Source of the DNA: Xanthobacteraceae bacterium
GTDB taxonomy: Bacteria; Pseudomonadota; Alphaproteobacteria; Rhizobiales; Xanthobacteraceae
Assembly: GCA_029239875.1 (NCBI GenBank)
Contig: JARBUD010000006.1
Coordinates: 62,001 to 126,000, forward strand
DNA length: 64,000 bases
Direction: 5' to 3'
The translations under genes and the position numbers were made by a program. The stretch's first letter is position 1, and the number at the start of each line of letters is the position of its first letter. This document shows positions 47,315 to 55,281 of this stretch, piece by piece. Below the pieces are notes generated by a model that searched no databases, had not been told where the DNA came from, and worked only from the letters and a program-made list of their open reading frames with translations.

Positions 47315-48418
47315 GTGCCCGACCGGAACAACGCCACCCTTCGGATTGGCGTCCTTGAAGGAGATGACATCGGTCATGAGATCGTGCCCGCCGCTCAGCG
47401 CGTAGCCGCCGCCGCGGCTTCGGCAGCGGGGCTCTCCATCGACTGGCGCCCGGTTCCCATCGGCCGGCGTGCACTTGATGAACTCGGTCATACCATGCCG
47501 CCGGGAACGCTGGAGACTCTCGGCACGCTCGACGGCTTCATCCTCGGTCCCATCGGCCATCAGGCCTATCCGAAGGTACCGGCGGCGATCAATCCGCACC
47601 CCATCCTGCGCAAGCACTTCGACCTCTTCGCCAATGTGCGCCCGACGCGCTCCTATCCCGGGCTCGGGTGCCTTTATGACGACATCGACCTCGTCATCAT
47701 CCGGGAGAACAACGAAGGCTTTCAGCCGGACCGAAACGTCGTCGCCGGTTCCGGCGAGTTTCGCCCCACGCACGACACGACCATCTCCGTGCGGGTCATT
47801 ACCCGCGAGGGCAGTCGCAAGGTCGCGCGCGCGGCGCTGGAAATCGCGCGCTCCCGCGGGAAGCGTCTCACGGTCGTCCACAAGGACACCGTGTTCAAGC
47901 TCGGTTGCGGGATGTTCGTTGAGGAATGCCACGCCGCCGGCGCAGAGTTTCCGGACGTCGCCATCGACGAGGTCATCGTTGACACCTTCGCCATGAAGCT
48001 GGTCCGCGAACCCCAGCGGTTCGACACCGTCGTCACCACTAATATGTTCGGCGACATTCTCACCGATGAAGCGGCGGGTCTGGTGGGTGGCCTCGGCATG
48101 GCGCCGGGGCTGTGCATCGGGCGGGGCGACATCGCCATGGCACAGGCGACGCACGGCTCGGCGCCGGACATCGCTGGCAAGGGCGTCGCCAATCCCTACG
48201 CCATGATCGAATCTACCCGGATGCTAGTCGAATGGCTCGGCCGCAAGCGCGGCATCGCGGTCGCCGAACGCGCCACGGCCCTCATGAAGGCCGCCATCGA
48301 GGCGGCCCTGGCCGACCCCGCCACCCGCACGCCAGACATTCGGGGCACCGGCACACAGGCCGACATGGTCGGCGGAATACTTTCAGCAATGGAGAGGCTC
48401 AGTCATGCGGCAGCATAG
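47315..48418 (+). CDS. Isocitrate/isopropylmalate dehydrogenase family protein (first)
   Basis: Beta-decarboxylating hydroxyacid dehydrogenase fold, 367 aa. RIGVLEGDDIGHEIVPAA starts the fold, VIIRENNEGFQPDRN carries the substrate Arg, VVHKDTVFKLGCGMFVEE the catalytic Lys, and DTVVTTNMFGDILTDEAAGLVGG the metal-binding Asp residues; THGSAPDIAGKGVANP is the NAD site. GTG 47315 is the start because AAGGAGAACGAC precedes it. It diverges from the two tartrate-type paralogues (no SLWG-like loop) and so may act on a different homologue in the same route. Confidence 0.87.
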   Translation: MPDRNNATLRIGVLEGDDIGHEIVPAAQRVAAAAASAAGLSIDWRPVPIGRRALDELGHTMPPGTLETLGTLDGFILGPIGHQAYPKVPAAINPHPILRKHFDLFANVRPTRSYPGLGCLYDDIDLVIIRENNEGFQPDRNVVAGSGEFRPTHDTTISVRVITREGSRKVARAALEIARSRGKRLTVVHKDTVFKLGCGMFVEECHAAGAEFPDVAIDEVIVDTFAMKLVREPQRFDTVVTTNMFGDILTDEAAGLVGGLGMAPGLCIGRGDIAMAQATHGSAPDIAGKGVANPYAMIESTRMLVEWLGRKRGIAVAERATALMKAAIEAALADPATRTPDIRGTGTQADMVGGILSAMERLSHAAA

Positions 48419-49511
48419 GATCGCCGTGATACCCGGGGATGGCATCGGCTCGGATGTCATTCAAGCCGGACGCCGCGTGCTGGACGCGCTCGCGGATGCC
48501 GACGGTGGCTTCGCTTTCGAATTCGAGAGCTTCGACTGGGGCTCGGATCGGTATCGCCGCGTCGGCAGGATGATGCCGGAGGACGGCGTCGAGACGCTTC
48601 GAAGCTTCGACGCCATCTATTTCGGCGCTGTCGGGGACCCGCAGATCCCGGACCACATCACGCTGTGGGAGTTGCGCCTCGCCATCTGCCAGGGCCTGGA
48701 CCAATACGCCAATGTCCGCCCCTCGCGGCTACTGCCCAACATTGCCGGTCCCCTCCGGCCCGAACTCGGCCGCGAGATCGATTGGGTGATCGTGCGTGAG
48801 AACAGCGAGGGCGAGTACGCCGGCGCCGGCGGTCGGGCCCATCGCGGACTGCCGATCGAGGTGGGCATCGACGTCTCGGTGTTCACGCGCGCCGGCGTGG
48901 AGCGGATCGCGCGCTTCGCCTGCGAGCTCGCCATGTCGCGGCCGCGGCGCAAGCTGACCATCGTCACCAAATCCAACGCGCAGCGCCATGGCATGGTGTT
49001 GTGGGACGAGATCTGCCGCTCGGTCGTGAAGGATTTTCCCCGGCTCGACGTCGACTGGATGCTGGTCGACGCCATGACCATGCGCATGGTGTTGCGGCCG
49101 GGCACCGTCGACACCGTGCTTGCCACCAACCTGCATGCCGACGTGTTGTCGGACCTCGCCTCCGCACTCAGCGGTAGCCTTGGCATCGGCGCCACCGGCA
49201 ATCTTACGCCCGACCGCAGCGCGCCCTCGATGTTCGAGCCGATCCACGGCTCGGGCTTCGATCTGATCGGCAAGGGAATAGCCAATCCCATCGGCGCCTT
49301 CTGGACGGCTGTCCTGATGCTTGAGCATCTCGGCGAAGTGGACGCCGCCGCCCGACTCATGGCGGCCATCGAGCAGGTGACTGCCGAGGGGGTAGCTCTG
49401 ACCCCCGATCTCGGCGGGACGGCCCGCACCGATGACGTCACAGCGGCCGTCATCGGCATCATCAAACGACAAAATGACGCAGAACTCCCCCTGCAGCGCA
49501 GCAACGCGTAG
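48405..49511 (+). CDS. Tartrate/D-malate dehydrogenase-like protein (second)
   Basis: A 368-residue member of the isopropylmalate/tartrate/D-malate group. IAVIPGDGIGSDVIQAGRRV and DHITLWELRLAICQGLDQYANVRP resemble TtuC/DmlA, which oxidise and decarboxylate tartrate or D-malate. Catalytic Arg VIVRENSEGEYAG, Lys IVTKSNAQRHGM and Asp TNLHADVLSDLASAL are present; the usual Tyr of ENxEGxYS is kept. Its start overlaps the preceding paralogue by 14 bp. Confidence 0.87.
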   Translation: MRQHRIAVIPGDGIGSDVIQAGRRVLDALADADGGFAFEFESFDWGSDRYRRVGRMMPEDGVETLRSFDAIYFGAVGDPQIPDHITLWELRLAICQGLDQYANVRPSRLLPNIAGPLRPELGREIDWVIVRENSEGEYAGAGGRAHRGLPIEVGIDVSVFTRAGVERIARFACELAMSRPRRKLTIVTKSNAQRHGMVLWDEICRSVVKDFPRLDVDWMLVDAMTMRMVLRPGTVDTVLATNLHADVLSDLASALSGSLGIGATGNLTPDRSAPSMFEPIHGSGFDLIGKGIANPIGAFWTAVLMLEHLGEVDAAARLMAAIEQVTAEGVALTPDLGGTARTDDVTAAVIGIIKRQNDAELPLQRSNA

Positions 49512-49534
49512 AAAGTGCGAGCCCTTCCCGTTTA

Positions 49535-49551
49535 AATTGTCTACAATTGAC
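49535..49551. promoter_or_regulatory. Regulon operator E
   Basis: AATTGTCTACAATTGAC; the part AATTGT-CT-ACAATT is a perfect dyad. It ends 3 bases before the ATG at 49554, so no ribosome-binding site can exist there: either the regulator is translated from a leaderless mRNA or it starts further in. Confidence 0.73.
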
Positions 49552-49553
49552 GA

Positions 49554-50255
49554 ATGGATGTGAAGAACGAACCGAGTCACCTCAACGACCTGTCCGTGGT
49601 GAAGAGCGTATCGCTCACGAGCGCGCTCGAGAAGGAGCTCGAGCGTCTCATCCTCACTGGCGAGCTGGAACCGGGCGAGCGGATCAACGAGATCCATCTC
49701 TCCAACCGTTTCGGCACGAGCCGCGGCCCCATCCGCGAGGCCACGCGGAGCCTCGAGGCGAAGGGTCTGGTGGAGGTCGTGCGAAACCGCGGCGTGTTCG
49801 TGCGCCGGCTGTCGGTACAGGATGCGATCGAAATCTATGATGTGCGCGCTGCTCTGTTCGGCCAGGCGGGCCGCCTGCTGGCCGAGCGCATGAACGATGA
49901 GCTGCTCGCTGAACTGACTAGGCTCGTCGACGAGATGGATGTCGTGGCTGAGCGCGGCAGCTTCGACGACTATTACCCGCTCAACCTCGCCTTTCACAAT
50001 TTCATCGTCACCTCGGCGGGCAACCGCACCTTGACCGCAGAGTACCACCGTTTCGTCAACAAGCTGCACCTCTTCCGGGCCCGTGCGCTTGTCCAGGGTG
50101 GGGGGCTCGCGGTGTCGAACCGCGAGCACCGCGCCATGCTCGAGGCGCTTGCCTCAGGGGATGGGGACCGAGCCCAGATGACGCACTGGCGCCACGTGGC
50201 ACTCGCCAAGCGCCGCGTCATCGCCGCCGTCGACGGCGCGTCGCGCATCGACTGA
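49554..50255 (+). CDS. GntR/FCD transcriptional regulator (regulon copy 2)
   Basis: A 233-residue regulator. HTH: INEIHLSNRFGTSRGPIREATRSLEAKGLVE; FCD: NLAFHNFIVTSAGNRTL and VSNREHRAMLEALASGD. Closest in the window to the regulator at 38230. No Shine-Dalgarno precedes ATG 49554, and operator E touches it; a GTG at 49560 or a later start is an alternative. It stands alone between the dehydrogenase operon and the convergent PdxA-like gene. Confidence 0.87.
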   Translation: MDVKNEPSHLNDLSVVKSVSLTSALEKELERLILTGELEPGERINEIHLSNRFGTSRGPIREATRSLEAKGLVEVVRNRGVFVRRLSVQDAIEIYDVRAALFGQAGRLLAERMNDELLAELTRLVDEMDVVAERGSFDDYYPLNLAFHNFIVTSAGNRTLTAEYHRFVNKLHLFRARALVQGGGLAVSNREHRAMLEALASGDGDRAQMTHWRHVALAKRRVIAAVDGASRID

Positions 50256-50323
50256 GCGACTTTAGGGATTTTAGCCGGCGAATATTCTCCGTGACTTCCG
50301 CACAGTCGGGCGGCCACGGCGGC

Positions 50324-51349
50324 TTACGCCGCCGCGCGCGCCTCGATCTGCCGCGAGGCCACGCGCGCCGCAAGGCGGATGGCGGCCTCGAAGGCGCCGA
50401 TATCGGCAACGCCCTTCCCCACGATGTCGAATGCCGTCCCGTGCGCCGGCGTGGTGAAGACGATCTCCAGCCCGGCCGTGATCGTCACGCCCTTGTTGAA
50501 GCCCTTGAGCTTGGTCGCGATCTGCCCCTGGTCGTGATACATCGCCAGAACGCTGTCATAGGCGCCGTTGAAGGCTTTCAGGTAGACGGTGTCGGCCGGC
50601 CACGGACCGTCGCAGACGATGCCTTCCCGTGCCATGGCCTCGACCGCCGGACGGATGATGTCGATCTCTTCGGTGCCGAACAGCCCACCCTCGCCGCCAT
50701 GGGGGTTGAGAGCGGCGACGGCGATGCGCGGCCGCTCGATGCCGGCCTTGCGCATGGTCTCGTCGGCAAGTCGCAGGGCGCGGCAGACGGAATCGAACGA
50801 CACCTGATCCAGGGCGGTGCGCAGCGACACATGCGAGGTGACGCGCGTCATCCACTGGCCTTCCAGCACGTTCATCTCGCTGAAGGGGCCGGTATGTCCC
50901 AGCAGGTGGGCGAACATCTTGTGCTCGTCCGGGAAGTGCCAGCCGCCCTTGAACATGGCCTGCTTGTTGAGCGGCGCAAAACACACGCCGTCGATCTCGC
51001 CGGCCTTGGCGAAGTCGATCGTCCGCGCCAGCGTCTCGCCCGTCAGCCTGCCGGATTCGGCATCGGGGACGCCGAGCGGAAGGGCGGCGGGATCGACATT
51101 GCTCAGGTCGACCAGCGCGATCTCCGGCGCGTCCCAGTCCACGGCGGCAGGGGAGGGGTAGCGGCGATAGCGCAGTGAAACGCCGGCTTGCCTGGCGCCG
51201 AGTTCCAGCACACGGGCATCGCCGATGACGACGATCCGCGCCACATCGCGCCCGCGCCCTTCATGAAGGATGCGCGCGGTCTGCTCCGGTCCGATGCCGG
51301 TGCAATCGCCGGGGACGAGGGCGAGAACGGGAAGTTCGACGCGGGTCAT
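50324..51349 (-). CDS. PdxA-like 4-phosphate dehydrogenase family protein (PdxA2 type)
   Basis: A 341-residue PdxA-family oxidoreductase. The metal-binding His residues lie in VTSHVSL, NPHGGEGGLFG and MYHDQGQIATKLKGF; NKQAMFKGGWHFPDEHKMFAHLLGH and TTPAHGTAFDIVGKGVAD are further blocks. The catabolic position, with a GntR gene 4 bp upstream, points to the PdxA2 branch that oxidises phosphorylated sugar acids (4-phospho-D-threonate or erythronate) rather than to pyridoxine synthesis. The kinase (DUF1537) that normally accompanies PdxA2 is absent here. ATG 51349 is the start. Confidence 0.87.
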   Translation of the reverse strand: MTRVELPVLALVPGDCTGIGPEQTARILHEGRGRDVARIVVIGDARVLELGARQAGVSLRYRRYPSPAAVDWDAPEIALVDLSNVDPAALPLGVPDAESGRLTGETLARTIDFAKAGEIDGVCFAPLNKQAMFKGGWHFPDEHKMFAHLLGHTGPFSEMNVLEGQWMTRVTSHVSLRTALDQVSFDSVCRALRLADETMRKAGIERPRIAVAALNPHGGEGGLFGTEEIDIIRPAVEAMAREGIVCDGPWPADTVYLKAFNGAYDSVLAMYHDQGQIATKLKGFNKGVTITAGLEIVFTTPAHGTAFDIVGKGVADIGAFEAAIRLAARVASRQIEARAAA

Positions 51350-51353
51350 GTTG

Positions 51354-52115
51354 CTACCTATCTGGAAATTTCGGCGTTCGGGGATCCAATGGGCTGAGGC
51401 GCGCGGGCATGGCAGCATCGTCTTCCAGCGTGCGCAGGAAGCGGGCCTTGCCGGCGAGAATGTGCCGCTCGAGCAGACGCGCGGCCGTCGTACCGTCGCT
51501 CTGGCGCAGCGCTTCGACAATGGCCTTGTGTTCGTCGTTGGAGCTTCGCATCGAGCCAGGCAGAACCAATCCCCGCCTGCGGAACAGGTGCAGCTCGGCC
51601 TCGAGCAAGGGGTAGAGTTCGATGAGCTTGGCGTTGTCCGAGGCCATCACCACCTGGCGGTGAAACTCGTTGTTCAGCGTGTAGAAGGCGGCGATATCAG
51701 CCGTTTCGATGGCGGCATCCATCCGCCCGATCAGTTCGTCCATCAACCTCAGCTGGGAGGTGGCGATGATCGAGGCCGCCAGCCGGCCGGCGGTGCCGAA
51801 CAGGCCGGCGCGGATGTCGTAGAGGTCGAGCGCCTCTTTGGTGTTTATCTCGCGAACGAAGAACCCCCGGTTCAGTTCGCTGCGTAGCAACCCGATCTGC
51901 TCCAGCGCCCGACAGGCCTCGCGTACCGGGCCGCGGCTGATGCCGAGCTTGAGCGCAAGCGCGCTCTCATTGATCCGCACACCGCCGGTCAGTTCGCCCG
52001 TGCCGATCAGGCGCTCGATCTCCCGTTGAATCAGTGGCACGTGCGACGTCGTGCGAGGTGTCCGGCCGGAAGTGGGTGAGGGTGCGCGATCCATGTGCGC
52101 ATCTCGCCCGCTCAT
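51354..52115 (-). CDS. GntR/FCD transcriptional regulator (regulon copy 3)
   Basis: A 253-residue FCD-type regulator. HTH: INESALALKLGISRGPVREACRALEQIGLL; FCD: NNEFHRQVVMASDNAKL and SSNDEHKAIVEALRQSD. It is the most divergent of the three (ELNRGFFVREI). Operator F ends 3 bases before the ATG at 52115; an in-frame ATG at 52094 is an alternative start with more room. Transcribed into the pdxA-like gene. Confidence 0.86.
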   Translation of the reverse strand: MSGRDAHMDRAPSPTSGRTPRTTSHVPLIQREIERLIGTGELTGGVRINESALALKLGISRGPVREACRALEQIGLLRSELNRGFFVREINTKEALDLYDIRAGLFGTAGRLAASIIATSQLRLMDELIGRMDAAIETADIAAFYTLNNEFHRQVVMASDNAKLIELYPLLEAELHLFRRRGLVLPGSMRSSNDEHKAIVEALRQSDGTTAARLLERHILAGKARFLRTLEDDAAMPARLSPLDPRTPKFPDR

Positions 52116-52117
52116 GT

Positions 52118-52134
52118 GTCAATTGTCAACAATT
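52118..52134. promoter_or_regulatory. Regulon operator F
   Basis: GTCAATTGTCAACAATT; on the minus strand AATTGTTGACAATTGAC, with the perfect dyad AATTGT-CA-ACAATT. Oriented with the GntR/pdxA-like unit. Confidence 0.75.
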
Positions 52135-52299
52135 ATCCGTGCGGATCGATGATTGAGCAAGTCTAGCTTGATTGCGCCTTTACCTAGCGACATGGTGCAA
52201 AGACGGGCATAAGTCATTGTAATATCGATATATCTGGCGTGGGTAATCCTATGTTTGAGATCCTGCCGTCGACCATCAGTTTGGAAAACTGCGACCATT

Positions 52300-52315
52300 A
52301 TTGTTGACAGTTGAC
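52300..52315. promoter_or_regulatory. Regulon operator G
   Basis: ATTGTTGACAGTTGAC, about 70 bp upstream of the dehydrogenase gene at 52387. It shares 14 of its 16 bases with sites B and C and contains TTGACA. Confidence 0.74.
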
Positions 52316-52386
52316 GGTGCAATGCGCACTCTCCCCACGCCATTTTCTGCCCTGTCCTCGCTACCGTCCGACACCCAGGAGTTCTC

Positions 52387-53472
52387 ATGACAGCCTATTC
52401 GATAGCGGTTATTCCCGGCGACGGGATCGGCAACGAGGTGGTGCCGGAAGCGCAGCGCGTGCTGGAGGCGGCGGCTCGAAAGGGAGGCTTCTCCTTCGAC
52501 TGGACGCATTACGACTGGAGCTGCGAGCGCTTCGCCAAGACCGGATCCATGATGCCGGCGGACGGCCTGGAGCAGATCCGGACCAAGGACGCCATCTTCC
52601 TCGGCGCCGTAGGCTTTCCCGGTGTCCCGGATCACATCTCGCTCTGGGGCTTGTTGATCCCCATCCGCCGCGGCTTCCATCAATATGTGAACCTGCGTCC
52701 CGTGAAGCTGCTGGCCGGCGTGGAGAGCCCGCTGAAGGGGCGGGGACCGGGCGACATCGACTTCTACGTCGTGCGCGAGAACAACGAGGGTGAATACTCC
52801 TCGATCGGCGGCCGGCTGTATGAAGGCGGCGCCGACGAACTGGTCATGCAGCAGTCGATCTTCACCCGCCGCGGCTGCGACCGGGTGATGCGCTACGCCT
52901 TCGAGCTGGCCAAGGGGCGCAAGAAGCACGTCACCTCGGCGACCAAATCGAACGGCATCAGCCACACCATGCCCTACTGGGACGAGCGCTTCGCGGCGAT
53001 CTCCAAGGAATATCCCGGCTTCACGACCGACCAGTTCCACATCGACATCCTCACCGCGCATTTCGTCCGCAACCCGGACTGGTTCGACGTGGTGGTCGCG
53101 TCGAACCTCTTCGGCGACATCCTTTCCGATCTGGGCCCGGCGATCGTCGGCTCCATCGGCATCGCCCCCGGCGGCAACATCAATCCGGAGAAGGAATATC
53201 CGTCCATGTTCGAGCCGGTTCACGGCTCGGCACCGGATATCGCCGGTAAGGGCATCGCTAATCCCATCGGCCAGATCTGGTCGGGGGCGATGATGCTGCG
53301 TCATCTCGGCGAGGAGGCTGCGGCGCGGGCGGTGGAGGATGCGATCGAGCAGGTGCTAGCCCGTCGCGACAGCCTCACGCGCGATCTCGGCGGCAAGGCC
53401 GGCACCCGCGAGTTGACGGATGCGATCATCGGGGCGCTGGACGCCACGGCCCTTCGCCAGCCGGCCGCCTGA
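52387..53472 (+). CDS. Tartrate dehydrogenase-like protein (third of the family)
   Basis: A 361-residue enzyme with the TtuC/DmlA hallmarks: IAVIPGDGIGNEVVPEAQRV, GVPDHISLWGLLIPIRRGFHQYVNLRPVKL, VVRENNEGEYSSIGG (Arg and Tyr), ATKSNGISHTMPYW (Lys) and SNLFGDILSDLGPAIVG (Asp). Known relatives handle tartrate, D-malate and sometimes isopropylmalate. Followed at 29 bp by a PrpD gene, so dehydratase/epimerase and dehydrogenase probably act in sequence. Confidence 0.9.
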   Translation: MTAYSIAVIPGDGIGNEVVPEAQRVLEAAARKGGFSFDWTHYDWSCERFAKTGSMMPADGLEQIRTKDAIFLGAVGFPGVPDHISLWGLLIPIRRGFHQYVNLRPVKLLAGVESPLKGRGPGDIDFYVVRENNEGEYSSIGGRLYEGGADELVMQQSIFTRRGCDRVMRYAFELAKGRKKHVTSATKSNGISHTMPYWDERFAAISKEYPGFTTDQFHIDILTAHFVRNPDWFDVVVASNLFGDILSDLGPAIVGSIGIAPGGNINPEKEYPSMFEPVHGSAPDIAGKGIANPIGQIWSGAMMLRHLGEEAAARAVEDAIEQVLARRDSLTRDLGGKAGTRELTDAIIGALDATALRQPAA

Positions 53473-53501
53473 CACACAAGGAAGAGAGAAGGAAACGCGC
53501 C

Positions 53502-54929
53502 ATGACGCTGCATCAGACCAACCCTGCCCACGCCCAGCCGATCGTCGAAGGGCTCACGCGCCAGGTGGCGGAATTCGTCGTCGACACCAAGCTCTCCGAC
53601 CTGCCCGCCGAGGTGGTCGAGCTCGGCAAGAAGTCCATTCTCGACGGCATAGGTCTGGCGCTGTCGGGTTCGGTCGCCAAGAGCGGCGAGCATATCCGCG
53701 ACTATCTCACTGGGCTTGGCATCAAGGAGGGGCCGGCAACCGTGATCGGCACTTCGCTGAAAGTGCCGCCGCGCTTCGCTGCATTCGCCAACGGCGTCGG
53801 TATCCACGCCGATGACTACGACGACACCCAGCTGGCCGTCGCGCAGGATCGGGTCTACGGGCTGCTCACGCATCCGACCGCGCCGGCCCTGCCGGCGGCG
53901 CTCGCCGTGGCCGAAGCCGGCCGGCGTTCGGGTGCGGACATGATGCTGGCCTATCACCTCGGCGTCGAGGTCGAGTGCAAGATCGCCGAGGCGATCAACC
54001 CGCGCCATTACCAACATGGTTTCCACGCGACGGCGACCTGCGGCACTTATGCCGCCGCTGCCGCCGCGTCGAAGCTCAAGGGGCTCGACGTCGAGCAGGT
54101 GGTGCGCGCCTTCGGCTGCGCCGGCAGCCAGTCCGCCGGCCTTCGCGAGAATTTCGGCACCATGATGAAACCCTTCCACGCCGGCCGCTCGTCCGAGAGC
54201 GGCGTCGTCGCCGCGGACTTCGCCAAGCTCGGTTGGACGACGACGGACAAGATCTTGGAAGCCCCGCGCGGCTTCTTCCAGGCAGCCGGCGGCGGCTTCG
54301 ACGCAGGAGCGATCACCGGCAAGCTCGGCCACCCCTGGACGTTCGTCTTCCCGGGCGTGTCGATCAAGCCGCATCCCTCGGGGTCGCTGACCCATCCGGG
54401 CATGACCGAGCTGCTGAGGCTCATTCGCGAGCACGGTATCAAGGCCGCCGACGTGGAGCGGGTCGATGTCGGCACCAACCAGAACATGCCGAACGCGCTG
54501 ATCCACCATCGCCCGAAGAACGAGCTTCAGGCCAAGTTCTCCATGGAGTTCTGCATGGCGATACTGCTGCTCGACGGGCGCGGCGGCCTGCCCGAATTCA
54601 CCGACGAGGTGGTGGAACGGCCCGACGTGAAGGCGATGATCGAGCGGGTGAACTTCCACGTCCACCCGGAGGCGGAAGCCGCCGGTTACGACAAGATGAC
54701 CACGATCATCGACATCCACCTCAAGGATGGCCGCACCGTCTCGGGCCGGGCGGATTTCGGCAAGGGCAGCCCGGCCAATCCGATGAGCTATGACGAATGC
54801 GCCGACAAGTTCCGCGGCTGCGCGGAGTTCGCCAGGTGGGACAGGGCCAAGACGGAAGCCATCGTCGCGATGGTGCGGCGGCTGGAGGCGGTCGGCGACA
54901 TCCGAGAACTGACCGGTCTCTGTGCGTGA
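53502..54929 (+). CDS. MmgE/PrpD family protein (third of three)
   Basis: A 475-residue MmgE/PrpD protein. NGVGIHADDYDDTQ carries the active-site Asp residues; NPRHYQHGFHATATCGTYAAAA and VSIKPHPSGSLTHPGMTELL follow. GAAGGAAACGCGCC precedes ATG 53502. Similar to the second copy and therefore likely to act on a related substrate, with the first copy more distant. Confidence 0.88.
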   Translation: MTLHQTNPAHAQPIVEGLTRQVAEFVVDTKLSDLPAEVVELGKKSILDGIGLALSGSVAKSGEHIRDYLTGLGIKEGPATVIGTSLKVPPRFAAFANGVGIHADDYDDTQLAVAQDRVYGLLTHPTAPALPAALAVAEAGRRSGADMMLAYHLGVEVECKIAEAINPRHYQHGFHATATCGTYAAAAAASKLKGLDVEQVVRAFGCAGSQSAGLRENFGTMMKPFHAGRSSESGVVAADFAKLGWTTTDKILEAPRGFFQAAGGGFDAGAITGKLGHPWTFVFPGVSIKPHPSGSLTHPGMTELLRLIREHGIKAADVERVDVGTNQNMPNALIHHRPKNELQAKFSMEFCMAILLLDGRGGLPEFTDEVVERPDVKAMIERVNFHVHPEAEAAGYDKMTTIIDIHLKDGRTVSGRADFGKGSPANPMSYDECADKFRGCAEFARWDRAKTEAIVAMVRRLEAVGDIRELTGLCA

Positions 54930-54936
54930 CGTCAGG

Positions 54937-54984
54937 GGCGCCTCGCTCGAACCATGCGCTCCGACTCGGAGAGAGCGAGGCGCC
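54937..54984 (+). terminator. Hairpin after the third PrpD gene
   Basis: Perfect 12-bp arms (54937-54948 and 54973-54984) separated by 24 bases, starting 8 bp after the stop codon. No T-run follows, so it may be a rho-dependent stop or an mRNA 3' end stabiliser. Confidence 0.5.
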
Positions 54985-55099
54985 GTTCCGCAAGGCCTAT
55001 TTGCGCTGCTGATCGGTGTCGCCGTGCCGAACGGCCGGTAGCCGATTCCATCTGAGCTCCTGCCGTAAGGACACCCGATTTGCGCCGTAGATGTTGCGC

Positions 55100-55255
55100 A
55101 TGAAGATGTCGGAACCTGTTGGAATCGGCGTCGGCGTGGCAATCGGAGTGGCGATTGGTGTCGCTCTCGACAACGTCACGGCCGGCATCGGCATAGGCAT
55201 TGCCCTTGCAATAGCGATGGGACTCGCTTTCAGGAAGCCCACCGACCGCCGCTGA
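55100..55255 (+). CDS. Glycine-zipper membrane microprotein
   Basis: A 51-residue protein, MKMSEPVGIGVGVAIGVAIG and onward, ending FRKPTDRR. Two helices of alternating Gly/Ala/Val/Ile (residues 7-23 and 28-44), separated by LDNVTA, are typical of small membrane-inserting glycine-zipper proteins; the basic tail would face the cytoplasm. An in-frame ATG at 55091 would add three residues. The Shine-Dalgarno is weak. Similar tiny proteins occur in many proteobacteria without a known role. The opposite-strand frame here is a Pro/Met-rich shadow. Confidence 0.6.
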   Translation: MKMSEPVGIGVGVAIGVAIGVALDNVTAGIGIGIALAIAMGLAFRKPTDRR

Positions 55256-55281
55256 TAAGCACTCTGCCGCGGCTCCGCCGA

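Noticed and set aside
31482..54929. A recent mobile island
   Set aside because: No integrase, transposase, tRNA end, flanking repeat or clear composition change could be seen; the accessory look comes only from gene content.
54997..55242. 81-codon minus-strand frame rich in Pro, Met and Thr
   Set aside because: It is the complement of the glycine-zipper microprotein repeat; its Pro/Met pattern arises from Gly/Ile/Val codons on the other strand.
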